A DNA stretch of 64,000 nucleotides from Oscillospiraceae bacterium (GTDB lineage Bacteria > Bacillota > Clostridia > Oscillospirales > Ruminococcaceae), in NCBI GenBank assembly GCA_017513135.1, contig JAFWDH010000009.1, positions 1 through 64,000 of the forward strand, read 5' to 3'. Positions within the stretch are counted from its first letter, which is position 1. Each line of letters starts with the position of its first letter. The notes under the pieces were generated by a model. That model was not told the DNA's origin. It did not search any database and was given only the letters and a program-made list of their open reading frames with translations. Below are positions 7,959 to 17,089 of this stretch, piece by piece. Position numbers and translations under genes: made by a program.

Positions 7959-9770
7959 ATGGAACTTCTTAAAAGAAAAGACGTCCCCGTACAGGAGACG
8001 TGGGACCTGACCCTTATCTATCCGAACGACGACGCCATGTGGCAGGCTCTTGAGAGCACAAAGGCCGCAGTAAAGGAAATCTGCGAGACCTTTGAAGGCA
8101 AGCTCACCACTGCCGAGAGCATCGTCGGATGTCTGGACGCTCAGGAGAAGATCATACCCGAGATCATCAAGCTCGGCTCCTACACAGGTCTTGCACTTGA
8201 AGTCGACTACACCGACAACGCTGCGCGTGAACTCAGTGAGAAGATCGACGACGAGACCACACGCATGTTCACTGACCTGTCCTTTATCGACAGCGAGATC
8301 CTTCTGGCTTCCGATGAAGTCCTTAAGGAAGCAGTCGAGCTTGCGAAGGGCTGCAAGAATTATCTCAAGGACCTGATCGCCAGGAAGGCTCACATGCTCT
8401 CTCCCGAGACAGAGAAGGCACTCGCCGCTCTGGACAGGTCGTTTTCCGTACCATACAACATCTACAACACCCTCAAACTGGCTGACATAGCCTTCGAGCC
8501 ATTCACCGTAAACGGAAAAGAGTATCCTCTGAGCTATTCTCTCTTTGAGGACGACTACGAACTCGAGGCTGACGCAGATGTCCGCAGAGCCGCTTTCAGG
8601 GCTTTCTACGGCACGCTTAAAAAATACGAGAACACCACGGCAGCAGCTTACAACGCCTGTGTTACGCAGGACAAGACTATGTCCGAACTGCGCGGATACA
8701 AGGATGTCTATGAAAGCCTGCTGTTCCCGCAGAAAGTCACCCGCGAGATGTATGACCGTCAGATCGACGTCATCACTGAGAAGCTGGCTCCGCACATGAG
8801 GAGATACGCCACGCTTCTCAAGAAGAAGCACGGTCTGGACAAGATGACCTTCGCGGATCTCAAGATCGCGGTGGACCCCGAATACGATCCCAAGGTCACG
8901 ATAGAGGAGTCACACAAATACATCCGTGAAGGTCTGTCCATCCTCGGTGAGGATTACGTGGAAATGGTGGACAGAGCCTACAGAGAGCGCTGGGTGGACT
9001 TCGCCAAGAACATCGGCAAGAGCACCGGAGGCTTCTGTTCCGGTATCTACCGCCAGAACTCCTATATCCTGCTGAACTGGAACGACCGCATGTCGGACGT
9101 CTTCACTCTTGCACATGAGCTGGGTCACGCAGGACAGTCCATGTACGGAGACGCGGCCCAGTCCGTCTACGATACCGATTCCTCCATGTATCTGGTAGAA
9201 GCTCCTTCCACCATGAATGAGCTGATCATGGTCAATCACCTGGTCAACACCAGCGAAGACAAGAGATTCCGCCGCTGGGTGCTCTCCAACCACATCAGCA
9301 ACACTTACTACCACAACTTCGTCACCCACCTCAGGGAAGCCTGGTACCAGCGCGAGGTCTACAAGATCATCGAAGAAGGCGGCAGCGTCAACGCAGATAT
9401 ACTCAGCGACATATTCCGCCGTAACCTCGAAGTATTCTGGGGCGATGCCGTGGAGATCCCGGAAGGCGCGGAGCTGACCTGGATGAGACAGCCTCACTAC
9501 TATATGGGACTTTACTCCTACACCTACAGCGCAGGTCTCACCGTGGCTACACAGGCTATGCTGAGGATCCGTGAAGAGGGACAGAAGGCAGTGGATGACT
9601 GGAAGAGATTCCTGTCTGCCGGAGCCACTAAGGATCCCGTTGGCCTTGCAGCTATCGCCGGAGTCGACATCACGACCGATGGTCCTCTCAACGCGACCAT
9701 CGACTACATCGGTTCCGTGATCGACGAGATCTGCAGGCTCACGGAAGAGCTGGACGGCATCACCGTCTGA
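7959..9770 (+). CDS. pepF: Oligoendopeptidase F (M3 zinc peptidase)
   Basis: This 603-aa protein is a full-length M3B oligopeptidase. The zinc motif HELGH sits at residues 386-390 (TLAHELGHAGQSMYG), and the downstream third ligand lies in LVEAPSTMNE. The end contains the substrate-binding YYMGLYSYTYSAGL block typical of PepF. It should cleave short peptides in the cytosol. It follows the purine gene by 26 bases, with AAAAAGAGG upstream of the ATG, so it is probably in the same transcript although functionally unrelated. A bidirectional terminator follows. Confidence 0.95.
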   Translation: MELLKRKDVPVQETWDLTLIYPNDDAMWQALESTKAAVKEICETFEGKLTTAESIVGCLDAQEKIIPEIIKLGSYTGLALEVDYTDNAARELSEKIDDETTRMFTDLSFIDSEILLASDEVLKEAVELAKGCKNYLKDLIARKAHMLSPETEKALAALDRSFSVPYNIYNTLKLADIAFEPFTVNGKEYPLSYSLFEDDYELEADADVRRAAFRAFYGTLKKYENTTAAAYNACVTQDKTMSELRGYKDVYESLLFPQKVTREMYDRQIDVITEKLAPHMRRYATLLKKKHGLDKMTFADLKIAVDPEYDPKVTIEESHKYIREGLSILGEDYVEMVDRAYRERWVDFAKNIGKSTGGFCSGIYRQNSYILLNWNDRMSDVFTLAHELGHAGQSMYGDAAQSVYDTDSSMYLVEAPSTMNELIMVNHLVNTSEDKRFRRWVLSNHISNTYYHNFVTHLREAWYQREVYKIIEEGGSVNADILSDIFRRNLEVFWGDAVEIPEGAELTWMRQPHYYMGLYSYTYSAGLTVATQAMLRIREEGQKAVDDWKRFLSAGATKDPVGLAAIAGVDITTDGPLNATIDYIGSVIDEICRLTEELDGITV

Positions 9771-9786
9771 TGATACCAACCTCAAA

Positions 9787-9820
9787 AGAAGGGACGCGGC
9801 ATTGCTGCTGCGTCCCTTTC
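9787..9820. terminator. Bidirectional terminator between pepF and the GH1 gene
   Basis: Arms AAGGGACGC (9789-9797) and GCGTCCCTT (9810-9818) lie between convergent genes, with A-rich and T-rich flanks on either side. Confidence 0.8.
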
Positions 9821-9833
9821 CTATAGAAAGATA

Positions 9834-11255
9834 CTATTCCGTCAAACATTCGCCGTTAGTGGCGATGACGTTCTGATACCATCCGAAGGATTTCTTCTTG
9901 TACCTGTTGAGGTCCTTGAGATCGTGCTCATCGCGGTTGACGAATACGAATCCGTAGCGTTTGGAAAATCCGGAGTGTCCGGAGATTATGTCTATGAACG
10001 ACCAGGCGCAGAACCCTATGAAGGGAACTCCCACGTTCATGGAACGCTGGACGGCGCGCAGGTGCTTCGACAGGTAGTCTATCCTGTCATCATCCTTTAC
10101 CATTCCGTCTTCCGGCAGAGTCTCCTTGTTTCCGAATCCGCACTCCGTGATGAGCAGAGGCAGTTTGTAGCGGTCCCACAGGAGCCTGCATACGCTCTCA
10201 AGACCTATATCGTCGATCTCCCAGCCCCAGAGCGTGGCCTTCAGGTTCTCGTTCTTCACGACCTTGAACACTCCGGGATCGGTCTCGGGGAGAAGATCCC
10301 CCACTATCTCGCCCATCCTGTTCTCATCGTCCAGCGGGAACGCTGATACGCTCTTGGATGCATAGTAGTTGAATGCCACGAAGTCCGGCTTGTTGGCCTT
10401 CATGAGTTCCATGTCACCCGGCTGTATCTCGGGCATCCAGCCTCTGTCCTCGAGGTACTTTCGGAAAACTCCATTGTATTCGCCGAGGACGTTCATGTCC
10501 AGCACGTAGTAGTTGCGTATCTCCATCGCGTCCATCCAGGCAAGGCCGTCCTCCGGCTTGTTGCTTGTGGGGTAGAGCATGTCGAAGCAGACAGCTGGTC
10601 CTATCTTTCCGCCCTCCACAAGTTCGTGGCAGGCGGCGACGGCTTTTGCTCCGGCAACGCACATGTTGTGGTTGGCCAGGAAGCCCGCTTTCTTGGTGAC
10701 CTTTACGTCACCCTTCTTGAGTCCGATGCGGAACGGCATGTGGACCACGTGGTCCTGCTCGTTGACGGTGAGCCAGTATTTTACCCTGTCCCCGTACGTT
10801 TTGAACAGGAAGGAGGCGTAATTGACGTAGTCGTCTATGCTCCTCCTGTCCAGCCATCCACCGTACTGGTCTATAAGTCCCTGCGGGTACTCGAAGTGAT
10901 AGATGGTGACTATCGGGGTGATGTCTGCCGCGATCAGCTCATCTATCAGCTCGTTGTAGAAGTCTACTCCTGCCTGGTTGACCTCGCCGTTACCCTGGGG
11001 GAATATGCGGGTCCAGGCTATTGAGAAGCGGTAGGCCTTGAGGCCCATCTCCTTCATGAGAGCGACGTCTTCCCTGAACCTGTGATAGTGATCGCTGGCG
11101 ACCTCATAGTCGCATATGGAAGGATCTATCTCGCGGACGTCCATTACTGAAAGTCCCTTGCCGTCCTCATGAGCGGCGCCTTCGCACTGGAACGCGGAAG
11201 TCGATGCGCCCCAGAGGAATCCTTCCGGGAACGGTTTGATCCTTAATGTCTCCAC
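9834..11255 (-). CDS. GH1 6-phospho-beta-glucosidase
   Basis: This 473-aa protein is a family 1 glycosidase. It has FPEGFLWGASTSAFQCEGA at the N-terminus, the acid/base Glu at residue 166 in LTVNEQDH (usual TVNEP) and the nucleophile Glu at residue 371 in LLITECGFG (usual ITENG). The late KKSFGWYQNVI segment suits the phosphate-binding loop of 6-phospho-glycosidases. It would hydrolyse phosphorylated beta-glucosides delivered by the PTS permease just upstream. The start is a GTG with GGAGAG four bases before it. The changes from NEP to NEQ and ENG to ECG near the catalytic residues are unusual but leave both glutamates intact. Confidence 0.93.
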   Translation of the reverse strand: METLRIKPFPEGFLWGASTSAFQCEGAAHEDGKGLSVMDVREIDPSICDYEVASDHYHRFREDVALMKEMGLKAYRFSIAWTRIFPQGNGEVNQAGVDFYNELIDELIAADITPIVTIYHFEYPQGLIDQYGGWLDRRSIDDYVNYASFLFKTYGDRVKYWLTVNEQDHVVHMPFRIGLKKGDVKVTKKAGFLANHNMCVAGAKAVAACHELVEGGKIGPAVCFDMLYPTSNKPEDGLAWMDAMEIRNYYVLDMNVLGEYNGVFRKYLEDRGWMPEIQPGDMELMKANKPDFVAFNYYASKSVSAFPLDDENRMGEIVGDLLPETDPGVFKVVKNENLKATLWGWEIDDIGLESVCRLLWDRYKLPLLITECGFGNKETLPEDGMVKDDDRIDYLSKHLRAVQRSMNVGVPFIGFCAWSFIDIISGHSGFSKRYGFVFVNRDEHDLKDLNRYKKKSFGWYQNVIATNGECLTE

Positions 11256-11271
11256 GGATCTCTCCTTTCAG

Positions 11272-12639
11272 TTATTCTTCCTTGTCCTCATCGAAGCCGA
11301 TTATCCAGGTGATCACAAAGCCGAGAACGAACGCCATCACGGCTGCCGCAACAGCCAGATAGAAGTTGCTCATCGGACCGCCGAGGAATATGGGCAGTGT
11401 CAGGAAGGAGCAGGAAGCGGTCGCATACGCGCGGACATCGAAGATACCGATGAACACACCGGTGATGGCTGCCGCGATTATGGCGGAGACCAGAGGTCTG
11501 CCGAGACGGATGAGGCATCCGTAAAGGGCGGGCTCGGTGACTGCCAGGGCGGCGGTGATGCCGGTGGAGATGCCTGCCGACTTGTTCTCTTCCTTCTTTG
11601 CCTTCACGCCGACTGCAAGGGCTGCGCCCGCGATGGCGAGGTTACCGGCAAGAGCTTTGGAGAACAGCAGGGACGAACCGACCGTTGTGATCTCGTTGAC
11701 GATGAGCGGTGTGATGACTGTATGCATTCCGACCATTACCAGCAGAGGATGCAGCGCGGACAGTATCGCCATGCTGATGCCGCCGAAGCTGGTGAGCCAC
11801 ACGCAGAACTTCGCGAGAGCTCCGCCGATCCAGGTTCCGATGGGGCCGAGGACCCACAGCGTCAGGCTGAACATTATCAGTGTCAGGCAGAACGGACGCA
11901 GCACGCTCTTGAGCGCGGAAGGTACGTATTCCTGCAGATATTTGTCTATGAATGCCATCACGGGCACCATGATGAGCGCGGGCACGATGTTGGAGGTGTA
12001 CTTGACTGTCGTGAGCGGTATACCGAACAGTTTCAGTCCCTCAACGCCGGTGATCGCGCTGGAGCAGAGCGCCAGCATGATGAAGGCCGCCAGATACTCG
12101 TTGGTCTTGAGTCTGCGCGCTGCCGAGAATGCCACCAGGACCGGCAGATATGTATATGCCGCGTTTGCCAGAGCGTTGAGCAGTACGTATGTGCTGCCTT
12201 CCTTGTCGATAAGGTTGAAGTTGGCCAGAAGCGCCAGGATCGCGCTGATCATTCCGGATGCTACGAGCACCGGCAGCGTCGGCGTGATGGATGTGGAGAT
12301 GAAGTTGATCACCTTTCCGCCGAAAGCCTTCTTCTGAGGCTCGTCCTTCTTTACCGGCTCGTCATCAGGTACGGATCCCTGTGCCGTGATGCCGGGTGCA
12401 GCGGAGATCAGTTCATTGTAGATCATCTCGACGTCCGTTCCGACGACGACCTGATACATCGAATCGTTCTTCACTACGCCCATGACTCCGGGGATCTTCT
12501 TGACCTCGTCATCCACAGGTACCGACATGTCCTTCAGTACCATGCGCAGGCGGGTCATGCAGTGTGTTACGTTGCCGATGTTCTCCGGACCGCCTACGGC
12601 TTTGAGGATATCGGCAGCAAGCTGCGTGTACTTTGCCAT
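11272..12639 (-). CDS. PTS beta-glucoside-type EIIBC permease
   Basis: About 455 aa. The EIIB domain comes first, with phospho-accepting Cys27 in NVTHCMTRLRMVL. A linker near residues 85-105 leads to a ten-segment EIIC domain containing the conserved AVTEPALYG block. It would import and phosphorylate beta-glucosides such as cellobiose, arbutin or salicin. No EIIA domain is attached; the free EIIA at 23616-24122 is a candidate partner. The start is the ATG at 12639 (MAKYTQLAADIL), with GAGAGGAG ahead of it; the frame extends 24 codons further without a ribosome site. The GH1 gene follows after 16 bases. No BglG/LicT antiterminator gene is in the window. Confidence 0.93.
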   Translation of the reverse strand: MAKYTQLAADILKAVGGPENIGNVTHCMTRLRMVLKDMSVPVDDEVKKIPGVMGVVKNDSMYQVVVGTDVEMIYNELISAAPGITAQGSVPDDEPVKKDEPQKKAFGGKVINFISTSITPTLPVLVASGMISAILALLANFNLIDKEGSTYVLLNALANAAYTYLPVLVAFSAARRLKTNEYLAAFIMLALCSSAITGVEGLKLFGIPLTTVKYTSNIVPALIMVPVMAFIDKYLQEYVPSALKSVLRPFCLTLIMFSLTLWVLGPIGTWIGGALAKFCVWLTSFGGISMAILSALHPLLVMVGMHTVITPLIVNEITTVGSSLLFSKALAGNLAIAGAALAVGVKAKKEENKSAGISTGITAALAVTEPALYGCLIRLGRPLVSAIIAAAITGVFIGIFDVRAYATASCSFLTLPIFLGGPMSNFYLAVAAAVMAFVLGFVITWIIGFDEDKEE

Positions 12640-12951
12640 GGAAACTCCTCTCTTTCTTCGCGTTCCGCCGGGCTTGAACATGATGAACGATGCATTGCCC
12701 GGCAAAAACAAATATGGGGCTCTTCTGCTGCTGAACCAGTCATTTGGTCGAATTGCCCCAAATACAAGAATTTATACATAATATTTTAGTTATTGTGATG
12801 ATTTCCGGTCAACTGTCACCATATACATAATCTGCTATGTAAATTTCAATAAAATGACGAAGATGATGACTGTGATTGAATAGGAATCTCAAATATGAGA
12901 GAATTAGTTTTAGTGAATTTTCATGAAAAATATAATAGATCGAGGTGCACA
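12640..12951. promoter_or_regulatory. Divergent promoter region, PTS operon and fhs
   Basis: This 312-base AT-rich gap feeds the PTS operon leftward and fhs rightward. In the leftward leader, arms TGGGGC (12715-12720) and GCCCCA (12755-12760) form a hairpin followed on the minus strand by TATTTGTTTTTG. This could be a conditional terminator of the kind used in beta-glucoside operons. On the plus strand a TATAAT lies about 20 bases before the fhs ATG. I could not match a RAT consensus or a tetrahydrofolate riboswitch. Confidence 0.4.
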
Positions 12952-14628
12952 ATGGCTTACAAGACAGACATTGAGATCGCTCAGGAATGTGAGCTCCGCC
13001 CGATACAGGAGATCGCCGCAAAGGCGCATATCGATGAGAAATATCTCGAACAATACGGGCGTTACAAGGCAAAAGTCGATCCGAAGCTCCTCAAGGAGAC
13101 GGACCGCAAGAACGGCAAACTCGTCCTGGTCACAGCTATCACCCCCACAGCAGCCGGTGAAGGCAAGACCACCACGACAGTAGGACTCGCAGACGGACTC
13201 CGCCGTATCGGCAAGGAAGCTATCGTCGCTCTCCGCGAGCCTTCCCTTGGACCGGTATTCGGTGTCAAGGGAGGCGCCGCAGGCGGCGGATACGCGCAGG
13301 TCGTTCCCATGGAGGATATCAACCTGCATTTCACAGGCGACTTCCATGCCATCGGTGCAGCCAACAACCTGCTCGCAGCGATGCTGGACAACCACATCCA
13401 TCAGGGCAACGAACTTAATATCGATCCCAGACGCATCACCTGGAGACGCTGCGTCGACATGAACGACAGACAGCTCCGCAACGTGGTGGACGGCCTCGGA
13501 GGAAGGTCAAACGGCTTCCCCAGAGAGGACGGATATGACATCACGGTCGCCAGCGAGATCATGGCAGTGTTCTGCCTCGCCTCCTCCATAACCGACCTCA
13601 AGGAGCGCCTCGGACGCATCATCGTAGCGTACAATACCGACGGCAAGCCCGTTACCGCCGATGACCTCAAGGCAACAGGCGCAATGGCCGCCCTCCTCAA
13701 GGATGCCATCAAGCCCAACCTCGTACAGACGCTGGAAGGAACCCCAGCATTCGTGCACGGCGGACCGTTCGCCAACATAGCTCACGGCTGCAACTCGGTC
13801 ATGGCCACACAGATGGCTCTCAAGATGGGCGAGTACACCGTAACGGAAGCCGGTTTCGGCGCCGACCTCGGAGCTGAGAAGTTCCTGGACATCAAGTGCC
13901 GTATGACCGGTCTCGTACCCGATGCCGTAGTCATAGTCGCAACCATCCGCGCTCTCAAGATGCACGGCGGTCTCAACAAGAAGCAGCTTGAGAATGAGGA
14001 TCTGGCTGCTCTCGAGAAAGGCATTCCGAACCTGCTCAGGCACGTTTCCAACATCAAGAACGTATACGGTCTCCCCTGCGTGGTCGCGGTCAACCGCTTC
14101 CCCGCGGACACCGATGCTGAGATCGAACTTCTCATCAGCAAGTGCCGCGAACTCGGCGTTAACACCATTCTTTCCACCGTATGGGCGGAAGGCGGCAAGG
14201 GCGGCGAGGATCTCGCACGCGAAGTCGTGAGGCTCTGCGAGGAAGAAAAGGGCGACTTCCGCTTCTCCTATGAGCTCGACGAGACGATTGAAGAGAAGAT
14301 CGGCGATATCGTCACCAAGGTCTACGGCGGCGAAAAGGTGAGCTTCACTCCGGAAGCCAAGAGACAGATCAGGGATCTCACAAAGCTCGGCTACGGGAAC
14401 ATACCCGTATGCATGGCAAAGACACAGTACAGCTTCTCCGATGACGCCAACAAGCTCGGAGCTCCGGAAGGCTTCACCGTTACCGTAAGGAACGTTAAGG
14501 CTTCTGCCGGCGCAGGCTTCATCGTAGCTCTTACAGGCGACATCATGACCATGCCCGGACTTCCCAAGGTCCCCGCAGCAGAAAAGATCGACGTAGACGA
14601 GAACGGAGTCATCACCGGACTGTTCTAA
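12952..14628 (+). CDS. fhs: Formate-tetrahydrofolate ligase
   Basis: This 558-aa protein is full-length Fhs, which makes 10-formyl-THF from formate, ATP and THF. The P-loop is at residues 65-76 ([13 protein letters not shown]), and the conserved [23 protein letters not shown] region follows (about residues 95-120). Late CMAKTQYSF and [16 protein letters not shown] are family signatures. The ATG at 12952 has GAGGTGCAC upstream; an in-frame upstream extension of 19 codons has no ribosome site. It supplies the one-carbon donor needed by the AICAR transformylase at 6754. No other Wood-Ljungdahl genes are in view, so a purine or anabolic role is the simplest reading. Confidence 0.97.
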   Translation: MAYKTDIEIAQECELRPIQEIAAKAHIDEKYLEQYGRYKAKVDPKLLKETDRKNGKLVLVTAITPTAAGEGKTTTTVGLADGLRRIGKEAIVALREPSLGPVFGVKGGAAGGGYAQVVPMEDINLHFTGDFHAIGAANNLLAAMLDNHIHQGNELNIDPRRITWRRCVDMNDRQLRNVVDGLGGRSNGFPREDGYDITVASEIMAVFCLASSITDLKERLGRIIVAYNTDGKPVTADDLKATGAMAALLKDAIKPNLVQTLEGTPAFVHGGPFANIAHGCNSVMATQMALKMGEYTVTEAGFGADLGAEKFLDIKCRMTGLVPDAVVIVATIRALKMHGGLNKKQLENEDLAALEKGIPNLLRHVSNIKNVYGLPCVVAVNRFPADTDAEIELLISKCRELGVNTILSTVWAEGGKGGEDLAREVVRLCEEEKGDFRFSYELDETIEEKIGDIVTKVYGGEKVSFTPEAKRQIRDLTKLGYGNIPVCMAKTQYSFSDDANKLGAPEGFTVTVRNVKASAGAGFIVALTGDIMTMPGLPKVPAAEKIDVDENGVITGLF

Positions 14629-14653
14629 GGATCGTTTTAAAGATCATATCCAT

Positions 14654-14690
14654 GAGAGGCACTTCCACGCGAAGTGCCTCTCTTTTTTTC
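14654..14690 (+). terminator. Intrinsic terminator of fhs
   Basis: Arms GAGAGGCACTT (14654-14664) and AAGTGCCTCTC (14672-14682) followed by TTTTTTT. Confidence 0.93.
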
Positions 14691-14712
14691 TGATATTCAC
14701 AGCGACCGGCTA

Positions 14713-14753
14713 TTAACAAAACGCATCGAGCATAATATAATAACGTTTGTTAT
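14713..14753 (+). promoter_or_regulatory. Promoter and overlapping operator of the TetR/CPBP pair
   Basis: A -35 TTAACA (14713-14718), a 17-base spacer and a perfect -10 TATAAT (14736-14741) precede the TetR gene. The inverted repeat ATAAC-GTTT-GTTAT (14740-14753) overlaps the -10 and is a likely autoregulatory TetR operator. Confidence 0.6.
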
Positions 14754-14770
14754 AGTATTGAGGTGATCCG

Positions 14771-15316
14771 ATGCCCAAAAAACCTACGACAACTAAAGAT
14801 GAGATCATAGAAGGCGCTTATCAGCTGATCCGTGAACAGGGCCATGATGCACTTACGGCGAGGAATCTCGCGGCTTTTCTCGGCTGTTCCACCCAGCCGA
14901 TCATGTATCAGTTCCCGAGCATGGAAGAGCTGAAGGATCTGGCTTACCGCAGGGCTGATGCCGCTCACAGTGAGTACATCCTGTCCGGCGGAGACCTTCT
15001 GGAGATCGGTCTCAGGTACATCCGGTTTGCGGAGGAAGAGCCTCATCTGTTCCGTTTTCTGTTTCAGACGAACCGCTTTTCCGGTCTCAGCCTGAAGGAG
15101 CTGATAAACGCTCCTGAGACCGCCGGCGTGCTTGCCTCTGTCAGCGCAGAGGAAGCGCTTGCGCCTGAGGAAGCCGCAGCATTTTTCGAACCGCTGGCCG
15201 CTCTCGTGCACGGATATGCGAGCTTCATAGCCAACAACGCAATGAAATACGATCCCGAAGCGATCCGTACAACGCTGGTCGCGGTCGCGGAGGGACTGGA
15301 GAGAAAGGAATACTGA
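14771..15316 (+). CDS. TetR-family transcriptional regulator
   Basis: This 181-aa protein has an N-terminal helix-turn-helix of the TetR type (residues 9-50; DALTARNLAAFLGCSTQPIMYQF) and a helical ligand-binding C-terminal part. It probably represses its own promoter through the palindrome at 14740-14753 and so controls the CPBP protease whose start codon overlaps its stop. AGGTGATCC precedes the ATG. The ligand is unknown. Confidence 0.88.
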   Translation: MPKKPTTTKDEIIEGAYQLIREQGHDALTARNLAAFLGCSTQPIMYQFPSMEELKDLAYRRADAAHSEYILSGGDLLEIGLRYIRFAEEEPHLFRFLFQTNRFSGLSLKELINAPETAGVLASVSAEEALAPEEAAAFFEPLAALVHGYASFIANNAMKYDPEAIRTTLVAVAEGLERKEY

Positions 15317-16062
15317 TGTTAAAACTGTTTAAAAAGAGCGAGATCCTGTTTGCGGTCTTCTGGATCGTTCTCTACACCGTCTCAATGGGCAATCTGCGGA
15401 ATCTCGGCGACGACAGTCCCTTCATGTTGGCGGGGCTGATCGTGATCAGCGCCCTGATGTTTCTGTTCGTCCGGAAAAACGGGCTCTCAGAGTATTACGG
15501 TCTGTCCTCCTGGTCGGAAAACTGCAGGACCATGCTGTGGTTCCTGCCGCTCTGGATCGTCGCCAGTTTCAATCTGTGGGCAGGCATCTCACCGAAGTAC
15601 AGCCTTCCCGGTCTGATCTTCGCCGCGGTATCCATGGCGCTGGTCGGCTTTGCGGAGGAACTGATCTTCCGCGGTTTCCTGTTCAGGGCAATGCTCAGGG
15701 ACGGCGACGCCAGGACCGCGATCGTCGTATCATCCGTCACCTTCGGCATCGGCCATATGATCAACCTCTTTACCGGACATGAATTTGCCGAGACGCTCAT
15801 GCAGGTGATATTCGCAATAGCCTACGGATTCCTGGTCACGATGGCCTTTTACAAGAGCGGCAGTCTTATTCCATGCATCCTGTCTCACAGTCTTACCGAC
15901 ATCTTTTCGGTGTTCGCGAATGAAGATGCGCCGGCTCTGTTAAACTGGATCACACACGCTGTCATGTTAGCTGTTACGGTCATATATGTCATCTATCTGT
16001 CAAAACGCGTGAGGACTCATCAGTCCTTTGACCCTGCGGTACAGGAAAGCCATACGACATGA
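15316..16062 (+). CDS. CPBP-family intramembrane glutamic endopeptidase
   Basis: This 248-aa membrane protein has six to eight hydrophobic segments and the CPBP (Abi) motifs: EELIFRG with Glu114, Glu115 and Arg119 (EExxxR), FGIGHMINLF, and the late SHSLTDIFSVF. These enzymes cleave peptides or prenylated proteins within the membrane; in Firmicutes many are tied to bacteriocin immunity. The ATG overlaps the TGA of the TetR gene by one base (TGATG), showing translational coupling. Substrate is unknown. Confidence 0.88.
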   Translation: MLKLFKKSEILFAVFWIVLYTVSMGNLRNLGDDSPFMLAGLIVISALMFLFVRKNGLSEYYGLSSWSENCRTMLWFLPLWIVASFNLWAGISPKYSLPGLIFAAVSMALVGFAEELIFRGFLFRAMLRDGDARTAIVVSSVTFGIGHMINLFTGHEFAETLMQVIFAIAYGFLVTMAFYKSGSLIPCILSHSLTDIFSVFANEDAPALLNWITHAVMLAVTVIYVIYLSKRVRTHQSFDPAVQESHTT

Positions 16063-16093
16063 CCTGCTGTCATGCCGGTATCATATCAGTGAA

Positions 16094-16147
16094 AAAGCCC
16101 GCGGATGATCTCAGCAGATCACCTCGCGGGCTTGTTTTCGGTTATCC
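16094..16147. terminator. Bidirectional terminator
   Basis: Arms AGCCCGCG (16096-16103) and CGCGGGCT (16135-16142) lie between convergent genes, with A-run before and TGTTTTC after. Confidence 0.8.
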
Positions 16148-16152
16148 GGCAA

Positions 16153-16431
16153 TCATCCCAAAGCGGATCTCAGAGCCTTCTCGAACTGCATCTTGATCTC
16201 GCTGTAATCATGCTTGGGATCGCACTCATACAGCTTCTCATCGCCGCAGAAAATGGAGGGCACGCGGTAATAATCGTACCTGTCCGCGATCTCGGGACTT
16301 TCGGATTCCTCGATCCACTCCAGATCGACCCCTCCCAAAAGCGGATCTTCGGACGTGAGCTCTTTCAGCGCATCAAACGCCTTGCGGCAGTACGGACAGC
16401 TCTTCAGATAGAATACAGTAAGCTTTTTCAT
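16153..16431 (-). CDS. Glutaredoxin-like thiol protein
   Basis: This 92-aa protein has a thioredoxin fold start (KKLTVFYLKSCPYCRKAF) with active site CPYC at residues 12-15 and the cis-Pro in YYRVPSIFC. It is the size of a glutaredoxin. Possible roles are reduction of protein disulfides or glutathione-like adducts. GGAG lies eight bases before the ATG. It is the last gene of the minus-strand run that begins with GH36 and the nitroreductase. Confidence 0.85.
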   Translation of the reverse strand: MKKLTVFYLKSCPYCRKAFDALKELTSEDPLLGGVDLEWIEESESPEIADRYDYYRVPSIFCGDEKLYECDPKHDYSEIKMQFEKALRSALG

Positions 16432-16498
16432 ATAGGTATCTCCTTTCGGATGCGATGCCCGGCACTTATCATGCCGCGCCGTTTACTTTTTTCTCTGG

Positions 16499-17089
16499 TC
16501 ATTCGGAAGCGCCCAACATCTCTCCCAGCAGCCTGACGAACTGCTGCTGATAGCTCTCTTCCTCCTCACGGACGATGTCTCTGTATGAGGCGATCTCCTC
16601 TTCCTTGATCTCGGTTGCTGAGACGAATCTCAGCGCCTGCAAAGCTTTATCCGTCTTTATCGCCGTCTGTTCATATACCGGGCCTATCATGAGAAGCCGC
16701 AGCGCCTGCTCCCTTTTTATGAACCCGCTCGTTGTGATGCCGAGGCTGTCATAGATCGTATCGTTGGCAATGGGTCCCATGATGACATCATAGTCCGCCA
16801 GCGCGTCAGCCGCTCCGGTCCTGTTGGCGAAGATATAGTCATACCATTCCTGTTCCCTGCCGAAACGCTTTACTCTAAGCCGCGCGGTGTCAAGCTCATA
16901 CTCATTCAGGTACGTCTTCCGGTCTTTTCTCGTTCTCGCCCACCGCTTTGAAAAATCGCGGTCATCGGAAAGGTAGAATCCCTGACCGAAATCGGCGTTC
17001 TTCCTCCCCGCCGTTATGTCCGGAGCGGTAATGATAGAGAATCCGGTATGAAAGAGACGGATTATATTACTGTTGTTCTGTGATCTCAT
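16499..17089 (-). CDS. DUF3990-family protein (ADP-ribosyltransferase-like fold)
   Basis: This 196-aa protein begins FHTGFSIITAPDI...GRKNADFGQGFYLSDD, the typical DUF3990 core. An aromatic-His-Gly/Thr-Gly start and a 'DFGxGFY' segment recall the NAD-binding part of ADP-ribosyltransferases, so NAD-dependent modification of a macromolecule is possible but not shown. Its start lies 23 bases inside the nitroreductase gene in another frame, so the two are translationally coupled; no good ribosome site is visible. Some DUF3990 proteins occur in toxin-like loci, but I see no antitoxin next to it here. Confidence 0.75.
   Translation of the reverse strand: MRSQNNSNIIRLFHTGFSIITAPDITAGRKNADFGQGFYLSDDRDFSKRWARTRKDRKTYLNEYELDTARLRVKRFGREQEWYDYIFANRTGAADALADYDVIMGPIANDTIYDSLGITTSGFIKREQALRLLMIGPVYEQTAIKTDKALQALRFVSATEIKEEEIASYRDIVREEEESYQQQFVRLLGEMLGASE

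Noticed and set aside
11236-12789. 517-codon plus-strand frame opposite the PTS permease
   Set aside because: It is antisense to a gene with clear EIIB and EIIC motifs and has no ribosome site or family features (rich in His, Arg, Cys and Gln as expected of a shadow frame).
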